From Streptomyces sp. NRRL F-6676 (lineage in GTDB: Bacteria > Actinomycetota > Actinomycetes > Streptomycetales > Streptomycetaceae): 64,000 bases of DNA. The DNA is taken from the NCBI RefSeq assembly GCF_000725625.1, contig NZ_KL647084.1:46745-110744 (forward strand), in the 5' to 3' direction. This document shows positions 26,470 through 35,101 of the stretch, one piece after another. Position 1 is the stretch's first letter; the number at the start of each line of letters is the position of its first letter. Under the pieces are notes generated by a model. The model searched no databases. It saw nothing but the letters and a program-made list of their open reading frames with translations, and was not told the origin of the DNA. Made by a program: the position numbers and the translations under genes.

Positions 26470-27927
26470 TCAGCCCTCGACCGCCGCCTCCTTGGCCGGC
26501 ACGGCGGGGGCGCTCTGCGACCCGCCCGACCCGCCACCGCGCACCGCGGGGATGACCGCCGCGATCAGCGCGGAGACCAGTGCGAGCCCGCCGCCGACCA
26601 GCAGCGCCGTGCGGAAGCCGGACTCGGAGGCGAAGGAGTGACCGCCCATCGTCGTGGTCATCTGGGCGAGGATCACGCCGATGACGGCGGAACCGATCGA
26701 GGTGCCCAGCGAGCGCATCAGCGTGTTGAAGCCGTTCGCGGCGGCCGTCTCGTCGAGCGGCACCGAGCTCATGATCAGCGCGGGCATCGCCCCGTAGGCC
26801 AGCCCCACACCGCTGTTGATGACGATGCCGACGACCATCAGCCCCCACGCCGACCCCATCAGCGGCATGGACACGCCGTAGCCGACGGCGATGACCAGCG
26901 CCCCGCAGACCAGCGTGAACTTCGGTCCCCGGGCGTTGGTGAGCTTCCCGCCGAGCGGCGAGACGAACATCATCATGACGCCGCCGGGCGCCATCCACAG
27001 ACCGGCCGCGAGCATCGACTGCCCCAGTCCGTACCCGGTGGCCTCGGGGAACTGCAACAGCTGCGGCATCACCAGCATGCTCGCGTACATCGCAAAGCCG
27101 ACGAAGATCGAGGCGGCGTTGGTGAGCAGCACCCGCGGGACGGCCGCGGTGCGCAGGTCGATCAGCGGATCGGTGGTGCGCGTCTCCCACCAGCCCCAGC
27201 CCGCCAGCGCCACGACGGCCAGGGCGAACAGGCCCAGTGTGGTGGCCGAGCCCCAGCCCCAGTCGGCGCCCTCGGAGATCGCCAGCAGCAGGGAGACCAG
27301 ACCGACGGCGAGGCCGAGCGCGCCGGGCACGTCGAAGCGCTGGCCCTTCGCGCCCGCCGGGACGTCCGGGATCAGGAACCAGATCAGGACCGCGACGACG
27401 GCGGCCAGACCGGCCGAGCCCCAGAACAGCACGCGCCAGTCCGCGTACTGCGCGACGGCCGCGGCGATCGGCAGACCGAGCCCGCCGCCGATCCCCATGG
27501 AGGCGCTGACCAGCGCGATGGAGGAGCTGAGCCGCTCCATCGGGACCACGTCCCGCAGCAGGGCGATGCCGAGCGGCACCATGCCCATGCCCATCCCCTG
27601 TAGCCCCCGCCCGATGATCATGGGCGTCACCGAGGAGGACAGCGCGCACACCACCGAGCCCGCGATCAGCGGCACGGCGCACGCGAGCAGCATCCGGCGC
27701 TTGCCCAGCAGATCGCCGAGGCGGCCGGATATCGGCACGCACACACCGCCGACGAGCAGGGTGATCGTGATGACCCAGGCGGCGTTCGCCGACGAGGTGT
27801 GCAGGATCCGCGGCAGCTCCGGGAGGAGCGGGGTGACCAGCGTCTGCATGATCGCTGCCGTGATGCCGGCCAGGGCCAGCGTGGCGACCACGCCGCCCGA
27901 ACGGGCCGTGGTCTGGGGGGCGTCCAT
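26470..27927 (-). CDS. MFS exporter, DHA2 type, divergent from a MarR regulator
   Basis: 485 aa with 14 predicted helices. It has motif A SGRLGDLLGKRRMLLA, the motif C region SASMGIGGGLGLPIAAA, and the family segment GLQGMGMGMVPLG. GAGGAG precedes the ATG. It is a proton-driven multidrug-type exporter. The divergent marR gene and the two dyads between them suggest repression by the MarR protein, relieved by the exported compound. Substrate unknown. Confidence 0.87.
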   Translation of the reverse strand: MDAPQTTARSGGVVATLALAGITAAIMQTLVTPLLPELPRILHTSSANAAWVITITLLVGGVCVPISGRLGDLLGKRRMLLACAVPLIAGSVVCALSSSVTPMIIGRGLQGMGMGMVPLGIALLRDVVPMERLSSSIALVSASMGIGGGLGLPIAAAVAQYADWRVLFWGSAGLAAVVAVLIWFLIPDVPAGAKGQRFDVPGALGLAVGLVSLLLAISEGADWGWGSATTLGLFALAVVALAGWGWWETRTTDPLIDLRTAAVPRVLLTNAASIFVGFAMYASMLVMPQLLQFPEATGYGLGQSMLAAGLWMAPGGVMMMFVSPLGGKLTNARGPKFTLVCGALVIAVGYGVSMPLMGSAWGLMVVGIVINSGVGLAYGAMPALIMSSVPLDETAAANGFNTLMRSLGTSIGSAVIGVILAQMTTTMGGHSFASESGFRTALLVGGGLALVSALIAAVIPAVRGGGSGGSQSAPAVPAKEAAVEG

Positions 27928-28022
27928 GGGACTCGACTCCTCGACTGTGTGTACTACCGGAAGACCGCGCGGAGGCTGCGTGCCCCTCGCGTGCCGAACG
28001 AGTGCGGCAAGGGATGTGCATC

Positions 28023-28068
28023 ATACATGTCATATGTATCGCGCATGTTATGTGTGTGGTGCACATGC
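28023..28068. promoter_or_regulatory. Two inverted repeats in the marR-MFS intergenic region
   Basis: ATACAT-GTCAT-ATGTAT (28023-28039) and GCATGT / ACATGC (28043-28048 and 28063-28068) lie in an unusually AT-rich stretch 18-64 bp before the marR start. They are suited to binding of a MarR dimer that would control both divergent genes. Confidence 0.55.
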
Positions 28069-28086
28069 ATATGAGACGATGGAGCC

Positions 28087-28542
28087 ATGGACAGTCCGGC
28101 GCACGAGGTCGAGTACGAGCAGATGCTGCTCAGCCGCCACACCTTCCTGAACAAGGGCGGCGGCCGCCGCAAGGACGGCGTGCTGGAACGCAGCGCCTAC
28201 ATCCTGCTCAGCCGCATCCGGGTGCAGGGGCCCATGTCGATCGGCGAGCTCAGTGACGCCTTCGGGCTCGACGCCTCCACCCTCAACCGGCAGACCGCCG
28301 CCGCGATGCGCGCCGGACTGGTCGAGCGCATCCCGGACCCCGAGGGCGGGATGGCCCGCAAGTTCCGCCTCACCGACAAGGGCGGCCGGCTGCTCGACGA
28401 GGAGCGCGAGGGGATCGTCCGCTCGCTCGACCAGGTGATGGCCGACTGGTCCGACGACGACATCGCCGCCTTCGCGTCCTACCTGAAGCGGTTCAACACG
28501 GGCATCGAACGGATCGGCGGCCGCCCCTGGCCCCGGCCCTGA
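28087..28542 (+). CDS. MarR-family transcriptional regulator
   Basis: 151 aa. It has a winged helix-turn-helix: the recognition region is SIGELSDAFGLDASTLNRQTAAAMRAGLVER, and the wing is RIPDPEGGMARKFRLTDKG. Long helices at both ends should form the dimer interface. MarR proteins usually repress a neighbouring exporter and respond to small phenolic or toxic ligands. The exporter gene is divergent and the gap holds two dyads, so autoregulation is also likely. Confidence 0.9.
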   Translation: MDSPAHEVEYEQMLLSRHTFLNKGGGRRKDGVLERSAYILLSRIRVQGPMSIGELSDAFGLDASTLNRQTAAAMRAGLVERIPDPEGGMARKFRLTDKGGRLLDEEREGIVRSLDQVMADWSDDDIAAFASYLKRFNTGIERIGGRPWPRP

Positions 28543-28561
28543 ACCCCGACGGGCCGCGCGG

Positions 28562-28642
28562 CGACGCCCGTCACCACCCGACGCCCGTCACCGCCCGATG
28601 CCCCTCGGCACCCGATGCCCGTCACCGCACGCCCGTCACCAG
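28562..28642. repeat. Degenerate 17-18-bp tandem repeats
   Basis: The motif CGACGCCCGTCACC, with small changes (CGATGCCCGTCACC and similar), occurs about five times between the marR stop and the stop of the convergent membrane-protein gene. It fills this short non-coding gap. It may form weak hairpins but shows no clear terminator. Confidence 0.65.
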
Positions 28643-30066
28643 CCGGTCAGCAGCAGATGGTTGAGCAGCAGCGCCACCAGAGCCTGCGCGCCGAGCCATA
28701 CCCGTACGTCACTGACCAGCGCCCCCGCCGGCAGCAGCCACATCGCGAACGGCAGCCAGATCCGTTCGGTCTCCGCCTTGCTCATCCCGGACAGGTCCGC
28801 CGCCAGCAGCGCGGCCAGTGCCGCCCCCACCAGCACCGCGAGCCGCACCTCCGCGGACCACCGCGCCGGTCGCGGCCGTACCAGCCGTACGTCCGCCCGG
28901 CTCGCCGCGCCGGCCGGCACCGCCCCCGTGCGGCGCAGTCCCGCCACCGTGGCCGGGCCCACCACCAGTACCGTGCACGCCAGGTTCGCCCACACCCAGT
29001 AGCCGTACGGTCGGACCCCGCCCGCCCCCTGGTAGTAGCGCCGCACCAGCAGCCGGTACGCCTCCCACCAGTCGAAGCCGAGCCAGGTGAACACCACCGG
29101 CACCACCGCACACCCCGCCACCAGCCACGGCAGCACCGCCCGGCGCCGCGTGCCCAGCAGCAGTACCGCGCCCGCGAGGACGACGAACAGCGCGAGGCCG
29201 TACGAGAGGTAGACCGTCAGCCCGCACAGCAGCCCCGCGCCGAGTCCGAAGGCCCATGCCCGACGGCCCGTCGCCGCGAGCGCCAGACACGCCACCGCCC
29301 ACGCCGCGACCCCCGCGAAGTACCCGTCCGCCGAGGTCCCCACCCACACCGCGGCCGGGGCCAGGACCACGAACGGCGCCGCCCGGCGGGCCAGTTGCTC
29401 GCCCGACAGCGCCCGCACGGCGACGAGGACCGCGACCGCAGCCGACGTCCCCACGGTCACGCACCACACCCCCGCCCACGCGCCGCCGCCCAGCCCGATC
29501 CGGTCGAGCAGGACGAAGGTGAGGGTCGACGCCGGGGGATGCCCGGCCACGTGCGGCGGCCAGTGCTCCGGCGAGTCCAGCAGGATGTGGTGGGTGAAGT
29601 CCCGCAGCGTGGCGGGGATGTCGGAGAAACGGTCCACGGCACGCAGATACTCGTAGCGGGTGGTCAGCCGCCGTGCGAGCCCCCGCTGCCACCCGTCGAC
29701 GAGGGCGAGGGAGAACGTCCACGCCAGCGCCGCACCCCACACCGCGGCGAGCAGCGCCCGCCACGGCAGCCGGGCGGCGAGCGCGGGACCGTACGCCACC
29801 ACCAGGACCGCCACGGCCACCGCGGCCGGGGTGCCCGGGCCCGTGTGCGGCGCCCAGTTGGCGTACAGCGGCGGCCATCCCACGTGGAGCGTGCCGTCCC
29901 GGCGCTCGATCGCGGTGCCGATGAGCGCGGCCGCCGTCACGAGCAGCGCGGCGGCCAGGACGGCGTACAGATCGCGGCGTCGGTCACGGCGGAGGTCCTG
30001 CGGACGGTCGGGGCGGCGGAGGTGCGGGCGGCCGCCGGAGCGGTCGCGGAGGGGAGCGCGGTTCAC
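28636..30066 (-). CDS. Multi-pass membrane protein, possible GT-C-type glycosyltransferase
   Basis: 476 aa from a GTG start. After a basic cytoplasmic N-terminus there are about 11-12 hydrophobic helices. The first large loop (HVGWPPLYANWAPHTGPG) and a later loop (FTHHILLDSPEHWPPHVAGHPP) are rich in Trp/His/Pro, and an Asp/Glu pair follows the first helix region. The layout resembles polyprenyl-phosphate sugar transferases of the GT-C fold, but no definite motif is seen. The neighbourhood with a GT2, an epimerase and a methyltransferase supports a surface glycan role. This is inference. Confidence 0.6.
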   Translation of the reverse strand: MNRAPLRDRSGGRPHLRRPDRPQDLRRDRRRDLYAVLAAALLVTAAALIGTAIERRDGTLHVGWPPLYANWAPHTGPGTPAAVAVAVLVVAYGPALAARLPWRALLAAVWGAALAWTFSLALVDGWQRGLARRLTTRYEYLRAVDRFSDIPATLRDFTHHILLDSPEHWPPHVAGHPPASTLTFVLLDRIGLGGGAWAGVWCVTVGTSAAVAVLVAVRALSGEQLARRAAPFVVLAPAAVWVGTSADGYFAGVAAWAVACLALAATGRRAWAFGLGAGLLCGLTVYLSYGLALFVVLAGAVLLLGTRRRAVLPWLVAGCAVVPVVFTWLGFDWWEAYRLLVRRYYQGAGGVRPYGYWVWANLACTVLVVGPATVAGLRRTGAVPAGAASRADVRLVRPRPARWSAEVRLAVLVGAALAALLAADLSGMSKAETERIWLPFAMWLLPAGALVSDVRVWLGAQALVALLLNHLLLTGW

Positions 30067-30180
30067 ACCGGAACGCTAGGCCGCGGGCGCGCGGGACGGG
30101 CGGCGGCCGGGGCGGACGTCAGTGTTTCGTCATGGTTCGCAGCGGCTTCGCGCAGGTGATCCGCGCCTACGGTCGGGCAC

Positions 30181-31422
30181 ATGGCACGGACCACCCTCCT
30201 CACCCGCTCACCCTTCGCGCCCGCCTTCTGGCGCAGCCCCGTGCGCGGCACCCGCTTCACCGCGCTGCTCGGTGTCGTCCTGCTCGGCGGGATCACCCTG
30301 CTCTTCGTCACCGGACTGCTGTCGTACGCCGCCTACAACCCGGATCTGTCACCGGTCAACGACAAGACCCCGGACAAGGGCCTACTCGGCTTCTACCTCT
30401 TCGACTGGCCCACCGATCCGCCCTGGCTCTACCGGCTCACCCAGGGCATCCATGTCACGCTCGGCGTCACCCTGGTCCCGGTGCTGCTCGCCAAGCTGTG
30501 GTCGGTGGTGCCGAAGCTGTTCACGCTGCCGCCCGCACGCTCCCTCGCCCACGCGGCCGAACGGCTCTCCCTGCTGCTCCTGGTCGGCGGCGCGCTCTTC
30601 GAGTTCACCACCGGCGTGCTCAACGTCCAGCTCGACTACGTCTTCCCCGGCTCCTTCTACCCGCTGCACTTCTACGGGGCATGGGTGTTCTTCGCCGCGT
30701 TCCTCGCCCACGCGGTCCTGCGGACGCCGACCGCCCTGCGCAATCTGCGCGAACTCCGGTCGCGGCCCGATGAGTCGGCCGCACAGGAGCCCGCCGACCC
30801 CACCGTCTCCCGGCGCGGCGCCCTCGGCCTCGTCGGCGGCGGATCGCTGCTGCTGTTCGCCACCACGGCCGGCCGCAGCTTCGACGGGCCACTGCGGCGC
30901 ACGGCGCTCCTCGCACCGCACGGCGGCGCCGAACCGGGCAGCGGACCCGGTGCCTTCCAGATCAACAAGACGGCGGCGTACGCGGGCATTTCGACGGCGG
31001 AGACCGGCGACGAGGCCTGGCGGCTGACCGTCACCGGACGCACCGGCACCGTCCGGCTGACCAGATCCGCCCTGCTGGCCATGGATCTGCGCAGCTCCGC
31101 CCTGCCCCTCGCCTGCGTGGAGGGCTGGTCGACCTCGGACCAGTGGTGGCGCGGCGTACGGCTGCGCGACCTCGCCGCGCTCGTCGGCTACGAGGACCCG
31201 CCGGACGTGTTCGTCGAGTCGCTCCAACGGCACGGCGCCTTCCGCCACGCGGCGCTGCGCGCCAACCAGGTGGCCGACCCGCGCTCGCTCCTGGCCCTGT
31301 ACGCCAACGGCGAGGAGCTGACCCCGGACCACGGCTACCCGGCGCGCGTGATCGTGCCCGCGGCGCCCGGCGTGCTCAACACCAAGTGGGTGGCCCGTAT
31401 GACCTTCGGAGGTGTCAGGTGA
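30181..31422 (+). CDS. Membrane-anchored sulfite-oxidase-like molybdopterin oxidoreductase
   Basis: 413 aa. The N-terminal 200 residues have about five helices with several His (for example YRLTQGIHVTLG and YPLHFYGAWVF), resembling a cytochrome b561-like module. The region RRGALGLVGGGSLLLFATTAG then resembles a signal anchor, followed by a sulfite-oxidase/YedY-type domain from about 255 to 413. The molybdenum-binding Cys is Cys312 in PLACVEGWS. The fused architecture suggests electrons pass between membrane quinone or heme and the external Mo site. Substrate unknown. The stop overlaps the next gene by 4 nt. Confidence 0.82.
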   Translation: MARTTLLTRSPFAPAFWRSPVRGTRFTALLGVVLLGGITLLFVTGLLSYAAYNPDLSPVNDKTPDKGLLGFYLFDWPTDPPWLYRLTQGIHVTLGVTLVPVLLAKLWSVVPKLFTLPPARSLAHAAERLSLLLLVGGALFEFTTGVLNVQLDYVFPGSFYPLHFYGAWVFFAAFLAHAVLRTPTALRNLRELRSRPDESAAQEPADPTVSRRGALGLVGGGSLLLFATTAGRSFDGPLRRTALLAPHGGAEPGSGPGAFQINKTAAYAGISTAETGDEAWRLTVTGRTGTVRLTRSALLAMDLRSSALPLACVEGWSTSDQWWRGVRLRDLAALVGYEDPPDVFVESLQRHGAFRHAALRANQVADPRSLLALYANGEELTPDHGYPARVIVPAAPGVLNTKWVARMTFGGVR

Positions 31423-31925
31423 AGGGGGCCGTGAGGAGGGCGGGGCGGCGGCTCGCGGGTGTGCGGCGGGCGGCGGTCCTCGGCAGCCCTTTCCAACTCC
31501 TGTTGCTCGCCTGCTCGTTCGCGCTCGCCGGATACGCGGGGACGCGGCTGCTGACGGAGGCGGAGGACCGGTTCCGCCTCGTGCTGTGGTTCGTGGGCGC
31601 GGCGCTGCTGCACGACCTGGTGCTGCTGCCGCTGTACGCGGGGCTCGACCGCGCCGCCGTACGGGCGTTCGGCGCGGTCCGCCGCCGGGAGTGGGCCGGA
31701 TACGTACGCGTACCGGCCGCACTGTCAGGGCTCCTGCTGCTGGTGTGGTTCCCGCTGATCGGCGGGCAGGTGGCCGACCGCTACCGGTCCGCCACCGCGC
31801 TGCCCGCCGACGGGTTCCTCGGCCGCTGGCTGCTGATCACCGCCGTACTGTTCGGCGGCAGCGCGCTGCTGCTCCTGCGGCGGCTGCGCAGGGCGACGAA
31901 GCGGCGCCCGCCGGCCGACCACTGA
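31419..31925 (+). CDS. Small integral membrane partner protein
   Basis: 168 aa from the GTG at 31419, which overlaps the oxidoreductase stop (GTGA) and has GGAGGT 4 nt upstream. Four hydrophobic segments are predicted (LLLLACSFALAGYAG, LVLWFVGAALLHDLVLL, LSGLLLLVWFPLIGG and WLLITAVLFGGSALLLL), with a basic C-terminus. It is probably a membrane subunit or assembly partner of the Mo enzyme. No family motif is recognised. Its 3' end overlaps the convergent methyltransferase gene by 145 bp. Confidence 0.7.
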   Translation: MKGAVRRAGRRLAGVRRAAVLGSPFQLLLLACSFALAGYAGTRLLTEAEDRFRLVLWFVGAALLHDLVLLPLYAGLDRAAVRAFGAVRRREWAGYVRVPAALSGLLLLVWFPLIGGQVADRYRSATALPADGFLGRWLLITAVLFGGSALLLLRRLRRATKRRPPADH

Positions 31926-32635
31926 CCGGCCGGGCGCCAGCCCGCGCGCGCGGCGTACCGGAGCAGCGCCGGTGCGCCGAGCCGGGCCCACGGGAACGCG
32001 GCGCCGGGTGCCTCGGCGGCGACGCCCGCACCGTACGCCTCCCGTACGAGGCGGACGTCGGCCCGCTCGTCGACGTCCGCCGCCGGTACCGTCTCGGCGA
32101 GCAACAGGCCGCCGGAGCGCAGCAGTTCACGCATCCGGGAGAGGAGGGCCACGGGGTCGCCGCCGATGCCGACGTTGCCGTCGACGAGCAGCGCGGTGCC
32201 CCAGCGGCCCTCGCCGGGCAGCGGCTCGAAGACCGAGCGGCGCAGCGCCCGGCCGCCGAGCCGGAGCGTGTGGGCCACGGCCGCCTCGCTGACGTCCACC
32301 CCGAGCGCGGGCCGGCCCCGCGCCGACAGCGCGGCCACCAGGCGGCCCGGGCCGCAGCCGACGTCGAGCACCGGGCCCTCGCAGCGGCGCAGCACCTCCT
32401 CGTCGGCCGCGTCGGCCGCCGCGCACCAGCGCTCCACCTCCAGCGGCAGCAGCCACCCGTCGGAGCGCCGCAGGAAGAGGGGGCCGCGGCCGGTGCGCAG
32501 GGCGTCGGCGTACGGGTCCGCCGACCAGGAGACGGGAACCGGCGAGCGTGACGTACGGCCGGGGCGCGGCGCCGGGGCAGCCACCTCGCCCGGGGCCGTG
32601 GCGACGGGCGGACGCGCCTCCCGTGCGGTGGTCAT
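31781..32635 (-). CDS. Class I SAM-dependent methyltransferase
   Basis: 284 aa. Motif I is VLDVGCGPGRLVAALSARG, followed by ALGVDVSEAAV (acidic loop) and a later segment LLRSGGLLLAETVP, so it is a Rossmann-fold SAM methyltransferase. The N-terminal 40 residues are Ala/Pro-rich. Its ATG overlaps the stop of the DUF2064 gene by 4 nt, so it is the third gene of a GT2-DUF2064-methyltransferase operon. The last 40 residues are Ser/Arg-rich and antisense to the membrane gene on the other strand. The acceptor is unknown; a glycan or lipid-linked sugar would fit the context. Confidence 0.85.
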   Translation of the reverse strand: MTTAREARPPVATAPGEVAAPAPRPGRTSRSPVPVSWSADPYADALRTGRGPLFLRRSDGWLLPLEVERWCAAADAADEEVLRRCEGPVLDVGCGPGRLVAALSARGRPALGVDVSEAAVAHTLRLGGRALRRSVFEPLPGEGRWGTALLVDGNVGIGGDPVALLSRMRELLRSGGLLLAETVPAADVDERADVRLVREAYGAGVAAEAPGAAFPWARLGAPALLRYAARAGWRPAGQWSAGGRRFVALRSRRRSSSALPPNSTAVISSQRPRNPSAGSAVADR

Positions 32636-33348
32636 CGGACGCCACCCCCAAGGGGCCGGACACCGGCGGCGGCCGGCCGCCGCCCCTCCGCGTCCGCACC
32701 CCGCGGGTCCGAACTCCGCTGCCCCCGGACCCCCGTGAGGCGGTCGAACTCGGCCGCGAAGCGGCTTCCCGGTGCCGCCATGGCGACCGCGTGGGCGTCG
32801 GAGGCCGTGTCGACGTCGCGCAGCGGGGGCAGTGCGCGCAGCCGCAGCCCCGCGCGGAGCAGGCGGTCGCGCTGGACCGCACCCGTGCGGTCCGTCGACA
32901 TCGGCACCCCGCGCACCAGCGCGGGGTCGGGCGCGGCGAGGCCCAGCGCCCAGAAACCGCCGTCCTCGGCGAGCCCGAGGTACGCGTCGCAGTCGTCGAA
33001 GCCGACCGTGAGGAGGGCGGGCGTGACGTGCGGCGTGTCCATGCCGATGAGCAGGGCGGGGCCCCGGCACTGGGCGAAGGCCGCCGCCAGCCGCTCGTCC
33101 AGGCCGCCCGCGCACTGCGGTACCACCTCGAAGCCGGGCGGCAGCCACGGCCCCGGCCGGCCGTCGAGCACCAGGACGCGCCGGGCCGCCGGGGCCGCCG
33201 CCACCGCCGCCAGGGTGTCGGCGAGCGCGGCCTCGGCCAGGGCGGCCGCCTGCTCCGGAGTGAACGGCGGCGTCAGCCGGGTCTTGACCCGGCCCGGCCG
33301 GGGCTCCTTGGCGATGACGAGCAGGATGGGCGGATGCGCGAGCGTCAT
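32632..33348 (-). CDS. DUF2064 / TIGR04282-type glycosyltransferase-like protein
   Basis: 238 aa. The start PPILLVIAKEPRPGRVKTRLTP and the middle GPALLIGMDTPHVTPALL, followed by YLGLAEDGGFWALGL, are the pattern of the DUF2064 family (GT-A-like fold). Members are often called arsenosugar-biosynthesis-associated transferases, but that name reflects one genomic context and no arsenic gene is seen here. It overlaps its neighbours by 4 nt on both sides, so it is tightly coupled. The C-terminal 40 residues are Arg/Gly-rich. Confidence 0.82.
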   Translation of the reverse strand: MTLAHPPILLVIAKEPRPGRVKTRLTPPFTPEQAAALAEAALADTLAAVAAAPAARRVLVLDGRPGPWLPPGFEVVPQCAGGLDERLAAAFAQCRGPALLIGMDTPHVTPALLTVGFDDCDAYLGLAEDGGFWALGLAAPDPALVRGVPMSTDRTGAVQRDRLLRAGLRLRALPPLRDVDTASDAHAVAMAAPGSRFAAEFDRLTGVRGQRSSDPRGADAEGRRPAAAGVRPLGGGVR

Positions 33349-34085
33349 CGGGGCGTACCTCCTTCCACGGCGTGGTGCACGGGCGGTTCGGCGAGGACGC
33401 GGCGCATGTCGTGGACCGCCTGCCAGGTCCCGCGCCAGGTACCGGTCACCTTCGACGCGCCCGTGCGCGGCAGATACGGCACGTCGTGCTCGGCGACCCG
33501 CCAGCCGGCGTCGGCCGCGCGCACCACCATCTGCAACGGATAGCCGCTGCGCCGGTCGGTGAGGCCCAGGCCGAGCAGTGCCTCCCGGCGGGCGGCACGC
33601 AGCGGACCGAGGTCGCGCAGCCGCAGCCCGGTGCGGCGCCGCAGCATCCGGGAGAGCGCGAGGTTGCCGGCCCGGGCGTGCGCGGGCCAGGCGCCCGGAC
33701 CCTGCGGCCGCCGCCGGCCGAGCACCAGGTCGGCCCGGCCCGCGCGCACCTCCCGCACGAACGGGACGAGGAGCGACGGGTCGAGCGAGGCGTCGCAGTC
33801 GCAGAAGCAGACGACGTCCGCGGTGGCCGCCGCGAGCCCCGCGTGGCAGGCGGCGCCGAAACCGCGGCGCGGCTCGCGCACCACCGTGGCGCCGAGCGCG
33901 GCGGCGAGGTCGGCCGACCCGTCGGTGGAACCGTTGTCCACGACCAAAGCACGCCAGCCGGGCGGGATGCGGCGCAGCACCCACGGCAGGGCGTCGGCCT
34001 CGTCGAGACAGGGCAGGACCACGTCGACGCCGACGGCGTCGTCCGGGTCGGAGGAGTGGGGAGAAGGGCTCGTCACGGCCTTCAC
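33345..34085 (-). CDS. Family 2 glycosyltransferase
   Basis: 246 aa. It has the GT-A nucleotide-sugar motifs: VDVVLPCLDEADALPWVL, ALVVDNGSTDGSADLA, FCDCDASLDPSLL (DxD-like) and a later region DRRSGYPLQMVVRAADAGWRV. No membrane helix is seen. Such enzymes often transfer a sugar to polyprenyl phosphate. It is first in the operon with DUF2064 and a methyltransferase, and divergent from a two-component system 104 bp away. Confidence 0.88.
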   Translation of the reverse strand: MKAVTSPSPHSSDPDDAVGVDVVLPCLDEADALPWVLRRIPPGWRALVVDNGSTDGSADLAAALGATVVREPRRGFGAACHAGLAAATADVVCFCDCDASLDPSLLVPFVREVRAGRADLVLGRRRPQGPGAWPAHARAGNLALSRMLRRRTGLRLRDLGPLRAARREALLGLGLTDRRSGYPLQMVVRAADAGWRVAEHDVPYLPRTGASKVTGTWRGTWQAVHDMRRVLAEPPVHHAVEGGTPR

Positions 34086-34189
34086 CCTACGAATCGGAAA
34101 CGGACATTCCGGGGCGTCCGCTCCTTACGAAACACGGACGTCGAAGGCCGTCGTCGGCGCTCCCGGGGGCGCGGTGGGAGGCTGGTCGC

Positions 34190-35101
34190 ATGCGACAGCC
34201 CAACGAGTCCCCGGCCACCGAAGCGACGGCGCGGGAAGGCGGCGGAGTCCCGAACGCCGCCGGAGTCCCGGCCACCGGCGGCGCCCCGGAGGCCGCCGGA
34301 GCCCCGGACGCCTCCGGAGCGCGGATTCTGGTCGTGGACGACGACCCGACCGTCGCCGAGGTCGTCTCCGGATACCTGGACCGCGCGGGATACGTGGTGG
34401 ACCGCGCCGGGGACGGCCCGGCCGCGCTCGCCCGCGCCGCCGCGCACCGGCCCGACCTGGTCGTCCTCGACCTGATGCTGCCCGGCATGGACGGCCTGGA
34501 GGTCTGCCGCCGGCTGCGGGAGCGCGGCCCCGTGCCGGTCGTCATGCTGACGGCACGCGGCGACGAGGACGACCGCATCCTCGGCCTGGAGGTGGGCGCG
34601 GACGACTACGTCACCAAGCCGTTCAGCCCGCGTGAACTCGTGCTGCGCGTGCAGTCCGTACTGCGCCGCACCCGGCCCGGGGCGGACACCCGGCCGCTGC
34701 GCGCCGCCGGTCTCGTCCTGGACCCGGCGGCCCGGCGCGCCACCAAGCACGGCACCGAACTCGCCCTCACCCTGCGCGAGTTCGACCTCCTGGCGTTCCT
34801 GCTCGCCCACCCCCGGCGAGTGTTCGGCCGGGAGGAGCTGATGCGCGAGGTGTGGGGCTGGGACTTCGGCGACCTGTCCACCGTCACGGTCCATGTCCGG
34901 CGGCTGCGCGGCAAGGTGGAGGACGATCCGGCCCGGCCGCTGCTGATCCAGACGGTGTGGGGGGTCGGATACAGGTTCGAGCCGACGGGGGCGGAGGCGG
35001 CCGAGGCGGCCGGGGCGGTCGGGACGGTCGGGACGGCCGAGGCGGCCGAGGCGGCCGGGGGCGCGGGGCGGCCCGCCGAGGGGAGCGCCGGCCGTGCGTG
35101 A
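34190..35101 (+). CDS. OmpR/PhoB-type response regulator
   Basis: 303 aa. An unusual 43-residue Ala/Gly/Pro-rich N-terminal extension precedes the receiver domain (ARILVVDDDPTVAEVV). The phospho-acceptor is Asp94 in LVVLDLMLPGMDGLEV, with the switch Thr in VMLTARG and Lys in YVTKPFSPREL. The C-terminal winged helix has LTLREFDLLAFLL, VHVRRLRGKVE and VWGVGYRFEP. A further 30-residue Ala/Gly-rich tail follows. GGGAGG precedes the ATG by 8 nt. Its stop overlaps the kinase start by 8 nt. Targets are unknown; the divergent glycosyltransferase operon is a candidate. Confidence 0.92.
   Translation: MRQPNESPATEATAREGGGVPNAAGVPATGGAPEAAGAPDASGARILVVDDDPTVAEVVSGYLDRAGYVVDRAGDGPAALARAAAHRPDLVVLDLMLPGMDGLEVCRRLRERGPVPVVMLTARGDEDDRILGLEVGADDYVTKPFSPRELVLRVQSVLRRTRPGADTRPLRAAGLVLDPAARRATKHGTELALTLREFDLLAFLLAHPRRVFGREELMREVWGWDFGDLSTVTVHVRRLRGKVEDDPARPLLIQTVWGVGYRFEPTGAEAAEAAGAVGTVGTAEAAEAAGGAGRPAEGSAGRA

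Noticed and set aside
32632..33348. Arsenosugar biosynthesis function for the DUF2064 gene
   Set aside because: The label comes from gene context in other genomes, and no arsenic gene is present here.
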